From: an uncultured Muribaculaceae bacterium
GTDB taxonomy: Bacteria > Bacteroidota > Bacteroidia > Bacteroidales > Muribaculaceae
Direction: 5' to 3'
Assembly (NCBI GenBank): GCA_910578365.1
Contig: CAJTRC010000014.1
Location: 1-36,696, forward strand
Length of the DNA: 36,696 bases
Made by a program: the position numbers and the translations under genes. Positions 1 to 8,182 of this stretch are shown in pieces; position 1 is the stretch's first letter, and each line of letters begins with the position of its first letter. The notes under the pieces are model-generated. The model did not search any database and was not told the origin of the DNA. It saw only the letters and a list, made by a program, of their open reading frames with translations.

Positions 1-30
1 AATTACTAAATATCAGTAATATTACCAAGA

Positions 31-69
31 GAATCGGCAACTTTTTTAAGCTGCCGATTCAACTTTTTT
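31..69 (+). terminator. Rho-independent terminator of a gene left of the window
   Basis: A 9-bp perfect stem pairs 31-39 (GAATCGGCA) with 52-60 (TGCCGATTC) across a T-rich loop and is followed by a T-run at 64-69. This is the form of an intrinsic terminator for a plus-strand gene ending before the window. The remaining leader to 333 shows no convincing gene: it is AT-rich, with a direct repeat GTGTTAAA at 118-125 and 129-136 and a candidate uvrA promoter near 306. Confidence 0.65.
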
Positions 70-305
70 ATGGTGTTCCTTATCCCGAACTCGCGTTAAT
101 AGAAGTTGTGGAGAGTCGTGTTAAATAAGTGTTAAAATCTGCAAATCATTTGTACAGCAACATAGAAGCTCGCTATGCTCCTTCAATTCAGAGCAAAATT
201 CGCCACGTGATTTTCGGCCGGAAATTAACATTTATTATTAAACACCCTCTTACTAAAAAGCTTCAATGCGTTCATGGCCGCGATGGTCATGTCGCCGAAT
301 TTTCG

Positions 306-313
306 TAACTTCG
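306..313 (+). promoter_or_regulatory. Candidate -7 element for uvrA
   Basis: TAACTTCG differs by one base from the Bacteroidota -7 consensus TAnnTTTG and lies 20 bases before the uvrA ATG at 334. No good TTTG -33 box is seen at the expected distance, so this is a weak call. Confidence 0.4.
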
Positions 314-333
314 CGGGTTAATATACAATTCTG

Positions 334-3117
334 ATGCACAACCATAATATCATTATAAAAGGGGCCAGAGTCAACAATCTCAAAAATGTGGATGTGGAGC
401 TGCCCCGCAACCAATTCATTGTCATTACCGGATTGTCGGGCAGCGGCAAGTCGTCGCTGGCATTCGACACCCTCTATGCAGAAGGACGCCGCCGGTATGT
501 CGAGAGCCTGTCGGCTTACGCCCGCCAGTTCATGGGCAAGATACAGAAGCCGGAATGTGAGTCGATAAAAGGTCTGCCACCGGCAATTGCCATTGAACAG
601 AAAGTAAGCACACGAAATCCGCGTTCGACCGTAGGTACCTCCACTGAAATATATGATTACCTGCGCATGCTGTTCGGCCGCATCGGCAAGACATACTCGC
701 CCGTAAGCGGCAAGCTTGTGAAGCGCAACACCGAAGAAGATGTACTGGCCGCAGCAGCCTCCTACCCTGTAGGTTCGCGCGTGGCCCTCACAGCCCCCAT
801 ATCGCTGCCTGAGGGGCGCGACCTTATGCAGCAGGTTGAAATATATAGTCAGGAAGGTTATTCGCGTCTTGTGGATAGAAATGGCAACTTTGTGAACTTC
901 AGCGAGCTCCAAAGCATGCCCCGCACAAAGCTGAAAACAGCTGATTATGAATTGCTGATCGACCGACTTGCTACTGCCGACGGAGGCGATGAACTGTCGC
1001 GACTGGCCGAATCGGCAGAAACCGCCTTCTTCGAGGGCCACGACAGCTGTGTACTGTATGTATGGCGCGAGGACGGCGGCATCGACCGCCACGAATTTTC
1101 GCGTCGTTTCGAAGCCGATGGCATCAGCTTTATGGAACCGTCGGAGCAGATGTTCAACTTCAACAACCCCTTCGGTGCCTGCCCCGTATGCGAGGGCTTC
1201 GGCAACACTCTCGGCATCGATCCGCGCCTGGTGGTACCCGATACATCGCTCTCGGTGTACTCCGATGCCGTACTGCCGTGGCGCTCGGCGTCAATGAGCG
1301 AGTTCAAACGCGAGTTCATACAGTATGCCGCCGGACGCAACTTCCCCATACATACGCCCTACTGCGAACTAAGCCCCGGGCAGGTAGAACTGCTGTGGCA
1401 CGGCGACAGCGCCGACTCGCCCTGCATCGACCGCTTCTTCAGCTGGCTGGAATCGCAGCGCCATCAGATTCAATACCGAGCCATGTATGCCCGCTACCGC
1501 GGCCGCACCGTATGCCCGCAGTGCCATGGCGGACGCCTGCGCCGTGAGGCTACCTATATAAAAGTCGACGGCCATACCATCAGCGACCTGGTGAAAATGC
1601 CGGTCGACCGTCTGGCCGAGGTTCTGGCCGCACTTAAACTCGATGAGCACGACAGCCGCATAGCCGAACGCCTGCTCAAGGAAATATGCAGCCGGCTGGA
1701 ATTTCTGCGGCAGGTAGGGCTGGGCTACCTTACTCTCGACCGCCTCAGCAACACCCTGTCAGGCGGCGAAAGCCAGCGCATAAACCTTGCCACATCTCTT
1801 GGCAGCAGCCTTGTAGGCTCGCTGTACATACTCGACGAACCGTCGATAGGCCTGCATCCGCGCGATACAGAGCGCCTTATTGGCGTGCTGCGCAAGCTGC
1901 AGCGCATGGGCAACACCGTGGTGGTGGTAGAACACGACGAGGAGATAATGCGGGCCAGCGACCGTATAATTGACGTCGGCCCCGATGCAGGCCGTCTGGG
2001 CGGCGAGATTGTGTACCAAGGCCCGGTCGACGGCATCGACAGCGCCGAGCGCTCGCACACCATGCGCTATCTGAGCGGCAAGGAAAAGATTGAAATACCG
2101 TCGAGCCGCCGCGCGCCTTCGGGTTACATAGAACTGAAAGGAGCGTCGGAACACAATCTCAAAAACATCGACGTGCGCTTTCCGCTGGGAGTAATGACTG
2201 CCGTGACCGGTGTGAGCGGCAGCGGCAAATCCACCCTTGTGCGCGATGTGCTGTACCGCTCGCTGCTGCGCAACATGGGCGAGGCCGGCGAAGCACCGGG
2301 GCGACATAAGAATCTGAGCGGCGACTTGCGCAAAATATCGCGCGTGGAGTTCGTCGACCAGAATCCGATAGGCCGTTCCACTCGATCCAATCCGGCCACT
2401 TATCTGAAAGCGTACGACGAGATCCGTGCCTTGTTCGCCGACCAGCAGGCATCGCGCCAAATGGGATTTACAGCCGGATATTTCTCGTTCAACACCGAAG
2501 GCGGACGCTGCGAAGAGTGCAAGGGCGAAGGCTCCATAACCATCGAAATGCAGTTCATGGCCGACATAACCATACCCTGCGAGGCCTGCCACGGCAAGCG
2601 CTTCAAGTCCGATGTCCTGGAGGTTAAGTACCGCGGCAAGAATATATACGATGTGCTTGAGATGACTGTGGCTGAGGCTATAGAGTTCTTCGCTGTCGGG
2701 GGGAGTACGGTCGAGAACCGCATTGTACGCCGCCTGCAGCCACTGGCCGATGTCGGTCTGGGATATATCAGGCTGGGCCAGTCGTCGGCCACACTCTCCG
2801 GCGGCGAAAACCAGCGTGTGAAGCTGGCCTACTATCTGGCCATGGAGAGTCCGGAGCCTACACTGTTCATATTCGACGAACCCACCACCGGCCTGCACTT
2901 CCACGATATCAGACTACTGCTTAACTCGTTCGACAGGCTTCTGCGCAAAGGACACAGCATAATAGTAATCGAACACAACGTGGATGTGATTCGTTGCGCC
3001 GACCATGTGATTGACATAGGGCCCGAAGGCGGCGAAGCCGGAGGACGACTGGTAGCGTGCGGCACACCGGAGGAAATCAAAGCCTGTCCGGAAAGCTATA
3101 CCGGACGCTACTTGTAG
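334..3117 (+). CDS. uvrA: Excinuclease ABC subunit A (UvrA)
   Basis: DNA-damage recognition ATPase of nucleotide excision repair; it dimerises and loads UvrB at lesions. At 927 residues it is of normal UvrA length and has two ABC cassettes: Walker A GLSGSGKS near residues 33-40, signature LSGGESQR with DEPSIGLHPRD in the first, then GVSGSGKST, LSGGENQRVKL and DEPTTGLHFHD in the second. The C-terminal zinc module is intact (CEEC near 726-729, CEAC near 749-752). In the first zinc module only the second pair is present (CPVC near 283-286, after FNFNNPFGA); the first CxxC is absent, the aligned stretch reading RFEADGISFMEP. The start at 334 places the first conserved block (IIIKGARVNNLKN) right at the N-terminus. 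Its stop overlaps the 3' end of the convergent gene by 10 bases. Identity is certain; Bacteroidota often carry more than one UvrA, so this may be one paralogue. Confidence 0.97.
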   Translation: MHNHNIIIKGARVNNLKNVDVELPRNQFIVITGLSGSGKSSLAFDTLYAEGRRRYVESLSAYARQFMGKIQKPECESIKGLPPAIAIEQKVSTRNPRSTVGTSTEIYDYLRMLFGRIGKTYSPVSGKLVKRNTEEDVLAAAASYPVGSRVALTAPISLPEGRDLMQQVEIYSQEGYSRLVDRNGNFVNFSELQSMPRTKLKTADYELLIDRLATADGGDELSRLAESAETAFFEGHDSCVLYVWREDGGIDRHEFSRRFEADGISFMEPSEQMFNFNNPFGACPVCEGFGNTLGIDPRLVVPDTSLSVYSDAVLPWRSASMSEFKREFIQYAAGRNFPIHTPYCELSPGQVELLWHGDSADSPCIDRFFSWLESQRHQIQYRAMYARYRGRTVCPQCHGGRLRREATYIKVDGHTISDLVKMPVDRLAEVLAALKLDEHDSRIAERLLKEICSRLEFLRQVGLGYLTLDRLSNTLSGGESQRINLATSLGSSLVGSLYILDEPSIGLHPRDTERLIGVLRKLQRMGNTVVVVEHDEEIMRASDRIIDVGPDAGRLGGEIVYQGPVDGIDSAERSHTMRYLSGKEKIEIPSSRRAPSGYIELKGASEHNLKNIDVRFPLGVMTAVTGVSGSGKSTLVRDVLYRSLLRNMGEAGEAPGRHKNLSGDLRKISRVEFVDQNPIGRSTRSNPATYLKAYDEIRALFADQQASRQMGFTAGYFSFNTEGGRCEECKGEGSITIEMQFMADITIPCEACHGKRFKSDVLEVKYRGKNIYDVLEMTVAEAIEFFAVGGSTVENRIVRRLQPLADVGLGYIRLGQSSATLSGGENQRVKLAYYLAMESPEPTLFIFDEPTTGLHFHDIRLLLNSFDRLLRKGHSIIVIEHNVDVIRCADHVIDIGPEGGEAGGRLVACGTPEEIKACPESYTGRYL

Positions 3118-4793
3118 AAGCCGCTGCGTTGCAGCATCACGAAATCAGGAGCCCGCAGGCCGCTGCGGTCGAGTTCCACCCCCTCGTTGTAGTCGTTGAG
3201 GTAACGTCGCACCGGTTCCTTATAGCATGGATTGCACAGCGATTGCCCGGGACGGTGACCGTCGGCGGCTATTCCGGCGAGGTCGAGCAGTGTGTCGAAT
3301 ACGCTTGCGGTGGATGATACCTGCTTGCCGCGGTTGCCGGATGCTGCTTCGAATAATCCGGGATAGGCGCTGCGGAACTGTGCCGACATCCACATCAGCG
3401 CAGGCACATGCAACTGCCAGAAAGTGGGCGTGGGCGAGGCATGCAGAAAGCGTTGCCTGTAGTCGTCGAATATATCCTCGCCGTGGTCGGAGGTATAGAG
3501 CATCACCGAGCGGCAACCGCTGCTGTCGAGAATATCTATCACACTGTCTAACAGAGCATCAGTGTAAAGTATGCTATTATCGTAAGCATTCAGCAAGTCG
3601 GCACGGTTGCGTGCGGTGGCCACCGTGGCGTCGTCGGGAGTAAAACGCCGGAAATCCGAAGTATATCGCTCGTGGTAGCAGTAATGCGAACCATAAGTGT
3701 GCATGGTCACGAACACACGGCTTGAACTGCAGCTATCGAGGTACTGCCGCAACTGTCCAAGCAATTCATGGTCGTGATGAAGCGCTCCGTCGTCGCATAA
3801 ACGACGACATTCGTCGGCTTGCGAAGAGAAGAAATCGATATACGAGTGGTTCTCTGCCTGGTTGGACAGAAACAGAGTCCGCACTCCAACCTCGTTGAAT
3901 ACCTCGAAAATGCTTTTAACCCTGTACACCGAGTCGCCGAAATTGTCGGCTCTGAGATTCGACAGCAGCATAGGCACGGACTTGTGCGTGGTGTTGCTCT
4001 CCGAAAGCGTATATGGATAGTACAGCAGGCCGTCGCGTACTGACAGACGTGGATTGTTCGAGCGGTCATAGCCGAACAGCTGCCAGTTGTCGGCCCTCGA
4101 AGTTTCACCAATCACCAGCACATATACCTCGGGCACCGAATCGGATCGGAGGCTCACGGCGTGGAATCTGAAGTTGCGCGAGCTGTCGAAGTATCCCTCG
4201 GCCTGATTGACCCGGTTCACGGCCTCGCACAGGTTGCACACCACATTCAGCGGAAAGAGTTCGCGGCGCATGCTGTAGCGGTCGGCTGTGCTGTATGCAC
4301 CGGCGGCAAGCGCCAGACCTACAGACACCAGTGTAATGCCGGCCACACGCGCATGGCGCAGCTGAGCCGCTTCGGCACAGCGCCCGCGCATGAGCAGATA
4401 CACACCCAGCGCCAGCGGCGGCAAATACAGCACCAGCACTGTGGCTATGGCCTTCCATAAATTACTCAGCAACTCGGTCACCTCGCCCACATTGGTGGTG
4501 GCCACATTCATAAACATGTCGATGGCTATAATCGACTCGCCGTACAGATACAGCAACACAATTTGGAAAGCGCACAGCACAGCCACAGGCAGACTAAGCA
4601 GCACCGCAAGTCCGCTACGCCGGCACAGGCCCATCACTACATAGTACAGTCCAAGCGGCAACACTATTCCGGTAAGCTTCGACAACAGCGCCCATGGCTC
4701 ACTCAGAGCAAGCCACACATTCGGTATCACCAGCAGCAACGGATATATCCACAGTAACGGCCATGGCGACAATATGCGTTCAGAAAGCTTCAT
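3108..4793 (-). CDS. Phosphoethanolamine transferase-like sulfatase-fold membrane protein
   Basis: 561-residue inner-membrane enzyme of the EptA/CptA family, which transfers phosphoethanolamine to lipid A, core sugars or related glycolipids. The N-terminal 170 residues hold about five hydrophobic helices. The sulfatase-fold periplasmic domain follows, with the nucleophile motif VIGETSRADNWQLFGYDR (Thr231 the expected phospho-acceptor), a His pair in MHTYGSH (365, 370), and the metal motif SDHGED (436-440) with a further His at 451. All core catalytic features are present, so it should be active. The ATG lies within the last codons of the upstream Omp85-type gene (14-base overlap), implying co-transcription and a shared envelope role. 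The exact acceptor cannot be told from sequence; lipid A phosphate is the leading inference, with consequences for cationic-peptide resistance in characterised relatives. Confidence 0.88.
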   Translation of the reverse strand: MKLSERILSPWPLLWIYPLLLVIPNVWLALSEPWALLSKLTGIVLPLGLYYVVMGLCRRSGLAVLLSLPVAVLCAFQIVLLYLYGESIIAIDMFMNVATTNVGEVTELLSNLWKAIATVLVLYLPPLALGVYLLMRGRCAEAAQLRHARVAGITLVSVGLALAAGAYSTADRYSMRRELFPLNVVCNLCEAVNRVNQAEGYFDSSRNFRFHAVSLRSDSVPEVYVLVIGETSRADNWQLFGYDRSNNPRLSVRDGLLYYPYTLSESNTTHKSVPMLLSNLRADNFGDSVYRVKSIFEVFNEVGVRTLFLSNQAENHSYIDFFSSQADECRRLCDDGALHHDHELLGQLRQYLDSCSSSRVFVTMHTYGSHYCYHERYTSDFRRFTPDDATVATARNRADLLNAYDNSILYTDALLDSVIDILDSSGCRSVMLYTSDHGEDIFDDYRQRFLHASPTPTFWQLHVPALMWMSAQFRSAYPGLFEAASGNRGKQVSSTASVFDTLLDLAGIAADGHRPGQSLCNPCYKEPVRRYLNDYNEGVELDRSGLRAPDFVMLQRSGFYK

Positions 4794-5946
4794 TTATCGA
4801 AAATATGAATCCTTTGCAATGGCGGCCGAATCCGAGGTCGAGCCGCACGTTAACCCTATGTTTGAATTCCCAGCGGTAGCCTATGCCGTAGTTCGGCAGC
4901 ACCTTGCGCCAGCGCAACGATTCGAAGCGGTCGAATACCGTGCCCGCTCCAACCCAGGCCACCAGTCCGTTGCGGCGCCATACATGCTGGCGTAGCTCCA
5001 CACAGCCTGTAATGACACATTTGTCGCGGTAGCGGCCTTCGTAGTAGCCGCGCATGTCGTCGCTGCCTCCGAAAGTCGACAACAGCCCCCAGGGTGTGTT
5101 GCCGTAGGTGAGGCGTGTATGGAAATCTCCGGCCAGCACCGCGCCCTTCCATAGCTGCCTGTACGCACTGAAGGTAAGTTCGCTCATTGAAAATGCGTTG
5201 CGGTTGAGCATAAAGCGCGGATTAAACTGCTGGTTGAACCTCATGTACACTCCGCGATAGGCATTATTGAGGTCGTCGCGGGTGTCGTATATCACCGTGA
5301 ATCCAACTCCGAAGTTGAACGTACGCTTGTCCTCGCCATCCCACAGCCACGGTTTGCCGAACTTGCGGCCGTTGACATACTCGAAGTCCACCCGCGGCCC
5401 AAGGTACAGCCCGTCGGCAAGTTTCCATGTAAAATCGGCAGTGGCACTCGAGGCCAGATACTTGTAATTCGATTCGTTGGCATCGTCGACATTCATATCA
5501 TAGCCGATACCCCAGAATTTCGACTTTACCGACGAGAAGTTCACGTCGTAGTGCAGGCGGCGGTCGCCGCGGAATATGTTGGTACCCTCCACACCAAGCT
5601 GGAAAAACAAGCTTGTAGTAGCCTTCAGATACAACGATACGTTCGACTTGGGCAGCAGGCTGTCCACACCATGACAACGGTACATGCCCGCTGCCACAAG
5701 GCCGATGCCGAATTTAGTGTCCGACGAATAATACGGACCTCCTATAAAGCTGACATCGAAAGGTTTGTCGGGGTGCGGCTTGTTGGTATTGTCGAAATAG
5801 TCGATAATTTTGCGAATGATATTCTTTTTCACGGCTACGGTATCACTGCCGGCGCTGCTCACCGAAGCAATGGAATCGGCTGTCTGCCCGGCCAGCAAAG
5901 GCAGCGCAGACAGCAGGCTCAGTAATATGGAAATCAGATGCTTCAT
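4780..5946 (-). CDS. Omp85-superfamily outer-membrane barrel without POTRA domains
   Basis: 388-residue outer-membrane protein. The start at 5946 is chosen because it gives a clean signal peptide (MKHLISILLSLLSALPLLAG, cleavage near residue 20); an in-frame extension to 5982 would put charged and His-rich residues ahead of it. The body has alternating beta-barrel strands. The C-terminal part carries the Omp85 hallmark GGSDDMRGYYEGRYRD (the RGF/RGY motif of loop 6), and the protein ends in Phe, as barrel substrates do. There is no room for POTRA repeats between the signal peptide and barrel (about 50 residues, polar, with a short basic helix), unlike BamA or TamA. It therefore resembles the 'surface antigen D15' barrel-only proteins of Bacteroidota. 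Substrate or function is unknown. It precedes and overlaps the phosphoethanolamine-transferase gene. Confidence 0.85.
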   Translation of the reverse strand: MKHLISILLSLLSALPLLAGQTADSIASVSSAGSDTVAVKKNIIRKIIDYFDNTNKPHPDKPFDVSFIGGPYYSSDTKFGIGLVAAGMYRCHGVDSLLPKSNVSLYLKATTSLFFQLGVEGTNIFRGDRRLHYDVNFSSVKSKFWGIGYDMNVDDANESNYKYLASSATADFTWKLADGLYLGPRVDFEYVNGRKFGKPWLWDGEDKRTFNFGVGFTVIYDTRDDLNNAYRGVYMRFNQQFNPRFMLNRNAFSMSELTFSAYRQLWKGAVLAGDFHTRLTYGNTPWGLLSTFGGSDDMRGYYEGRYRDKCVITGCVELRQHVWRRNGLVAWVGAGTVFDRFESLRWRKVLPNYGIGYRWEFKHRVNVRLDLGFGRHCKGFIFSINEAF

Positions 5947-6047
5947 AATGTGGTGAATGTGATAGAATAAACCTATTGTCACATATTTAACAAATCAGGC
6001 ATACGCAGTGTTTTATGCCAAACGCCCAAAATTACAAAAAAAATTAG

Positions 6048-6055
6048 TAACTTTG
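6048..6055 (+). promoter_or_regulatory. -7 element upstream of prfA
   Basis: TAACTTTG followed by CA matches the Bacteroidota -7 consensus exactly and ends 25 bases before the prfA ATG. No clear TTTG -33 is seen 20 bases upstream, where the sequence is GCCC, so the promoter may depend mainly on the -7 box. Confidence 0.65.
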
Positions 6056-6080
6056 CAATCAATAACGAAACAGTCGAAAA

Positions 6081-7190
6081 ATGATTGAAAATTCACTCCT
6101 TCAGCGCCTGAACGGCATTGAAGCACGTTTTGAGGAAATAGGTACCCTCATCACCGACCCGGCGGTAATCGCCGACATGAAGCGATATGTGCGCCTGACC
6201 AAAGAATACAAAGACCTGGAGAAGCTTACCGCCGCGGCAAGGCGCTACCGCACCTTGCTGGACAATGCCGATGAAGCACGCCTGTTGCTCGAAAGCGAAC
6301 AGGACCCCGAAATGCGCGAGATGGCCCGAGAACAACTCGACAACGCTCGCCGCGAAATCCCTGTAATGGAAGAAGAAATCAAGCTGCTGCTCATACCTGC
6401 CGACCCCGAGGACTCCAAGAACGCCATTCTTGAAATACGCGGAGGCACCGGAGGCGACGAGGCTGCGATATTCGCCGGTGACCTTTGCAAAATGTACATG
6501 AAATACTGCGAGAGCAAAGGTTGGTCAGTTGCCGTTACATCGGCCAGCGAAGGCGCCGCAGGCGGCTACAAGGAAATAGTGCTGTCGGTGACCGGCGACA
6601 GTGTGTACGGCACCCTCAAATACGAAAGCGGAGTACACCGCGTACAGCGTGTGCCGGCCACCGAAACCCAGGGCCGTGTACACACATCGGCTGCTACAGT
6701 GGCGGTATTGCCCGAGGCGGAGCCATTTGACGTGGAAATCAACGAAGGCGAAATAAAATGGGATACCTTCCGCAGCGGCGGCGCCGGCGGACAGAACGTG
6801 AACAAAGTGGAATCGGGCGTGCGACTGCGCTATATGTGGAAGAACCCCAACACCGGCGAAACCGAAGAAATACTCATAGAGTGTACCGAAACACGCGACC
6901 AGCCAAAAAACAAGGAGAGAGCCCTCTCGCGACTGCGCACCTTCATCTACGACAAGGAACACCAGAAATACATCGACGACATTGCATCGCGCCGCAAGAC
7001 CATGGTCAGCACCGGCGACCGCAGCGCCAAGATTCGTACCTACAATTATCCGCAGGGACGTATCACCGACCACCGCATAAACTACACCATTTACAATCTG
7101 CAGGCATTCGTCGACGGCGACATCCAGGACGTAATCGACCAGCTAACCATTGCCGAAAACGCCGAAAAACTCAAAGCAGCCGAACTGTAA
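6081..7190 (+). CDS. prfA: Peptide chain release factor 1
   Basis: Cytoplasmic class-I release factor that reads UAA and UAG and triggers peptidyl-tRNA hydrolysis. The 369-residue product is of normal length. The stop-codon recognition tripeptide PAT is at 192-194 (context RVPATETQGRVHTSAATV), which marks RF1 rather than RF2 (SPF). The catalytic GGQ is at 236-238 in SGGAGGQNVNKVES. The N-terminal 100 residues form the expected charged helical domain 1. The start follows a consensus promoter closely. No prmC (the GGQ methylase) is adjacent. A small hairpin follows the stop, before pyrF. Confidence 0.98.
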   Translation: MIENSLLQRLNGIEARFEEIGTLITDPAVIADMKRYVRLTKEYKDLEKLTAAARRYRTLLDNADEARLLLESEQDPEMREMAREQLDNARREIPVMEEEIKLLLIPADPEDSKNAILEIRGGTGGDEAAIFAGDLCKMYMKYCESKGWSVAVTSASEGAAGGYKEIVLSVTGDSVYGTLKYESGVHRVQRVPATETQGRVHTSAATVAVLPEAEPFDVEINEGEIKWDTFRSGGAGGQNVNKVESGVRLRYMWKNPNTGETEEILIECTETRDQPKNKERALSRLRTFIYDKEHQKYIDDIASRRKTMVSTGDRSAKIRTYNYPQGRITDHRINYTIYNLQAFVDGDIQDVIDQLTIAENAEKLKAAEL

Positions 7191-7196
7191 CCTGCA

Positions 7197-7223
7197 ACTG
7201 ACCTCCATGTCAGTGACATTTTT
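7197..7223 (+). terminator. Small hairpin with T-run after prfA
   Basis: A 6-bp stem pairs ACTGAC (7197-7202) with GTCAGT (7209-7214) over a six-base loop, followed by GACATTTTT (T-run 7219-7223). It sits between prfA and pyrF and could be a weak terminator or attenuator; I see no obvious separate promoter for pyrF. Confidence 0.4.
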
Positions 7224-7242
7224 AAACAAGCTCATAATATAC

Positions 7243-8076
7243 ATGAAACGTACCGAACTTATAGAAAACATCCGCAGCAAGGGCTCGTTCCTCTGCGTGG
7301 GACTCGACCCTGACATCAAGAAACTGCCGGCTCACCTTCTCAAGGAGGAAAACCCCATTTTCGCTTTCAACAAAGCCATTATCGATGCCACTGCCCCCTA
7401 TACCGTGGCATACAAGCCTAATCTGGCTTTCTACGAAAGCGAGGGCATTGAAGGCATGAAAGCCCTCGATATGACGGTGAAATACATCAAGGAAAATTAT
7501 CCCGACCAGTTTGTGATAGCCGATGCCAAGCGCGGCGACATCGGCAACACTGCAGCCATGTATGCCCGCAGCCTCTTTGAAACTCTCGGTGCCGACGCCG
7601 TGACCGTAGCCCCCTACATGGGCGCCGACTCAGTGACTCCCTTCACCGCCTACGACGACAAATGGACCGTGCTGCTGGCCCTTACCAGCAACAAAGGCTA
7701 CGAAGATTTCGAGCTGATGGAAGACAAGCACGGACACCGCCTGTTCGAGCGTGTGCTTTTCCGCTCACAGCGCTGGGGCTCGCCCGTAAACATGATGTAT
7801 GTGGTAGGCGCCACCCGCGGCGAACTCATAGCCGATGTGCGCAAGATAGCGCAGCGCAACTTCCTGCTGGTACCCGGTGTAGGCGCTCAGGGCGGCAGCC
7901 TCGAAGAGGTAGTACGCTACGGCCTGCTGCCCGATGAATGCGGCCTGCTGGTGAACTCGTCGCGCGGCATCATTTACGCATCGTCGGGCGAAGACTTTGC
8001 CCAGGCTGCCGGAGAGGCCGCAAAAAAACTGGCCGGAGAAATGGACACTCTGCTCCGCGAAAACGGTTTTAAATAA
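7243..8076 (+). CDS. pyrF: Orotidine 5'-phosphate decarboxylase
   Basis: Last step of UMP synthesis: decarboxylation of orotidine monophosphate. The 277-residue protein is of the longer type common in Bacteroidota and Actinobacteria rather than the 230-residue E. coli type. Landmarks are FLCVGLDPD near the N-terminus, KPNLAFYES, and the catalytic DAKRGDIGNTA (Lys and Asp of the Asp-Lys-Asp charge network). Later come VGATRGEL and VPGVGAQGG, which bind phosphate. The start is placed at the ATG at 7243 (MKRTELIENI); the frame is open further upstream, but that stretch overlaps prfA and has no conserved content. pyrK and pyrD lie elsewhere in the window at 24.4-26.1 kb, so the pathway is scattered. 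Confidence 0.96.
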   Translation: MKRTELIENIRSKGSFLCVGLDPDIKKLPAHLLKEENPIFAFNKAIIDATAPYTVAYKPNLAFYESEGIEGMKALDMTVKYIKENYPDQFVIADAKRGDIGNTAAMYARSLFETLGADAVTVAPYMGADSVTPFTAYDDKWTVLLALTSNKGYEDFELMEDKHGHRLFERVLFRSQRWGSPVNMMYVVGATRGELIADVRKIAQRNFLLVPGVGAQGGSLEEVVRYGLLPDECGLLVNSSRGIIYASSGEDFAQAAGEAAKKLAGEMDTLLRENGFK

Positions 8077-8116
8077 TTTTTTGATTAGCGCACAAACTTT
8101 TCTCATAAAAAAAGCG

Positions 8117-8124
8117 TAATTTTG
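8117..8124 (+). promoter_or_regulatory. -7 element upstream of pgk
   Basis: TAATTTTG matches the Bacteroidota -7 consensus and is followed by a roughly 55-base A-rich leader to the pgk ATG at 8183. No clear -33 TTTG is present at the usual 20-base spacing. Confidence 0.6.
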
Positions 8125-8182
8125 TATGTCGAAAACAAATTCCGGCAAATACAATAAAAACCAAACATAAAACTTATTAACC

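Noticed and set aside
1759..2904. Long open frame (381 codons) on the minus strand within uvrA
   Set aside because: It is antisense to strongly conserved uvrA motifs; the codon bias of GC-rich genes in this genome regularly leaves antisense frames open. The translated product has no recognisable domains.
7150..7242. N-terminal extension of PyrF by 31 residues
   Set aside because: The extension overlaps the prfA end and the hairpin 7197-7214 and has no PyrF-like sequence; the ATG at 7243 is in the expected position.
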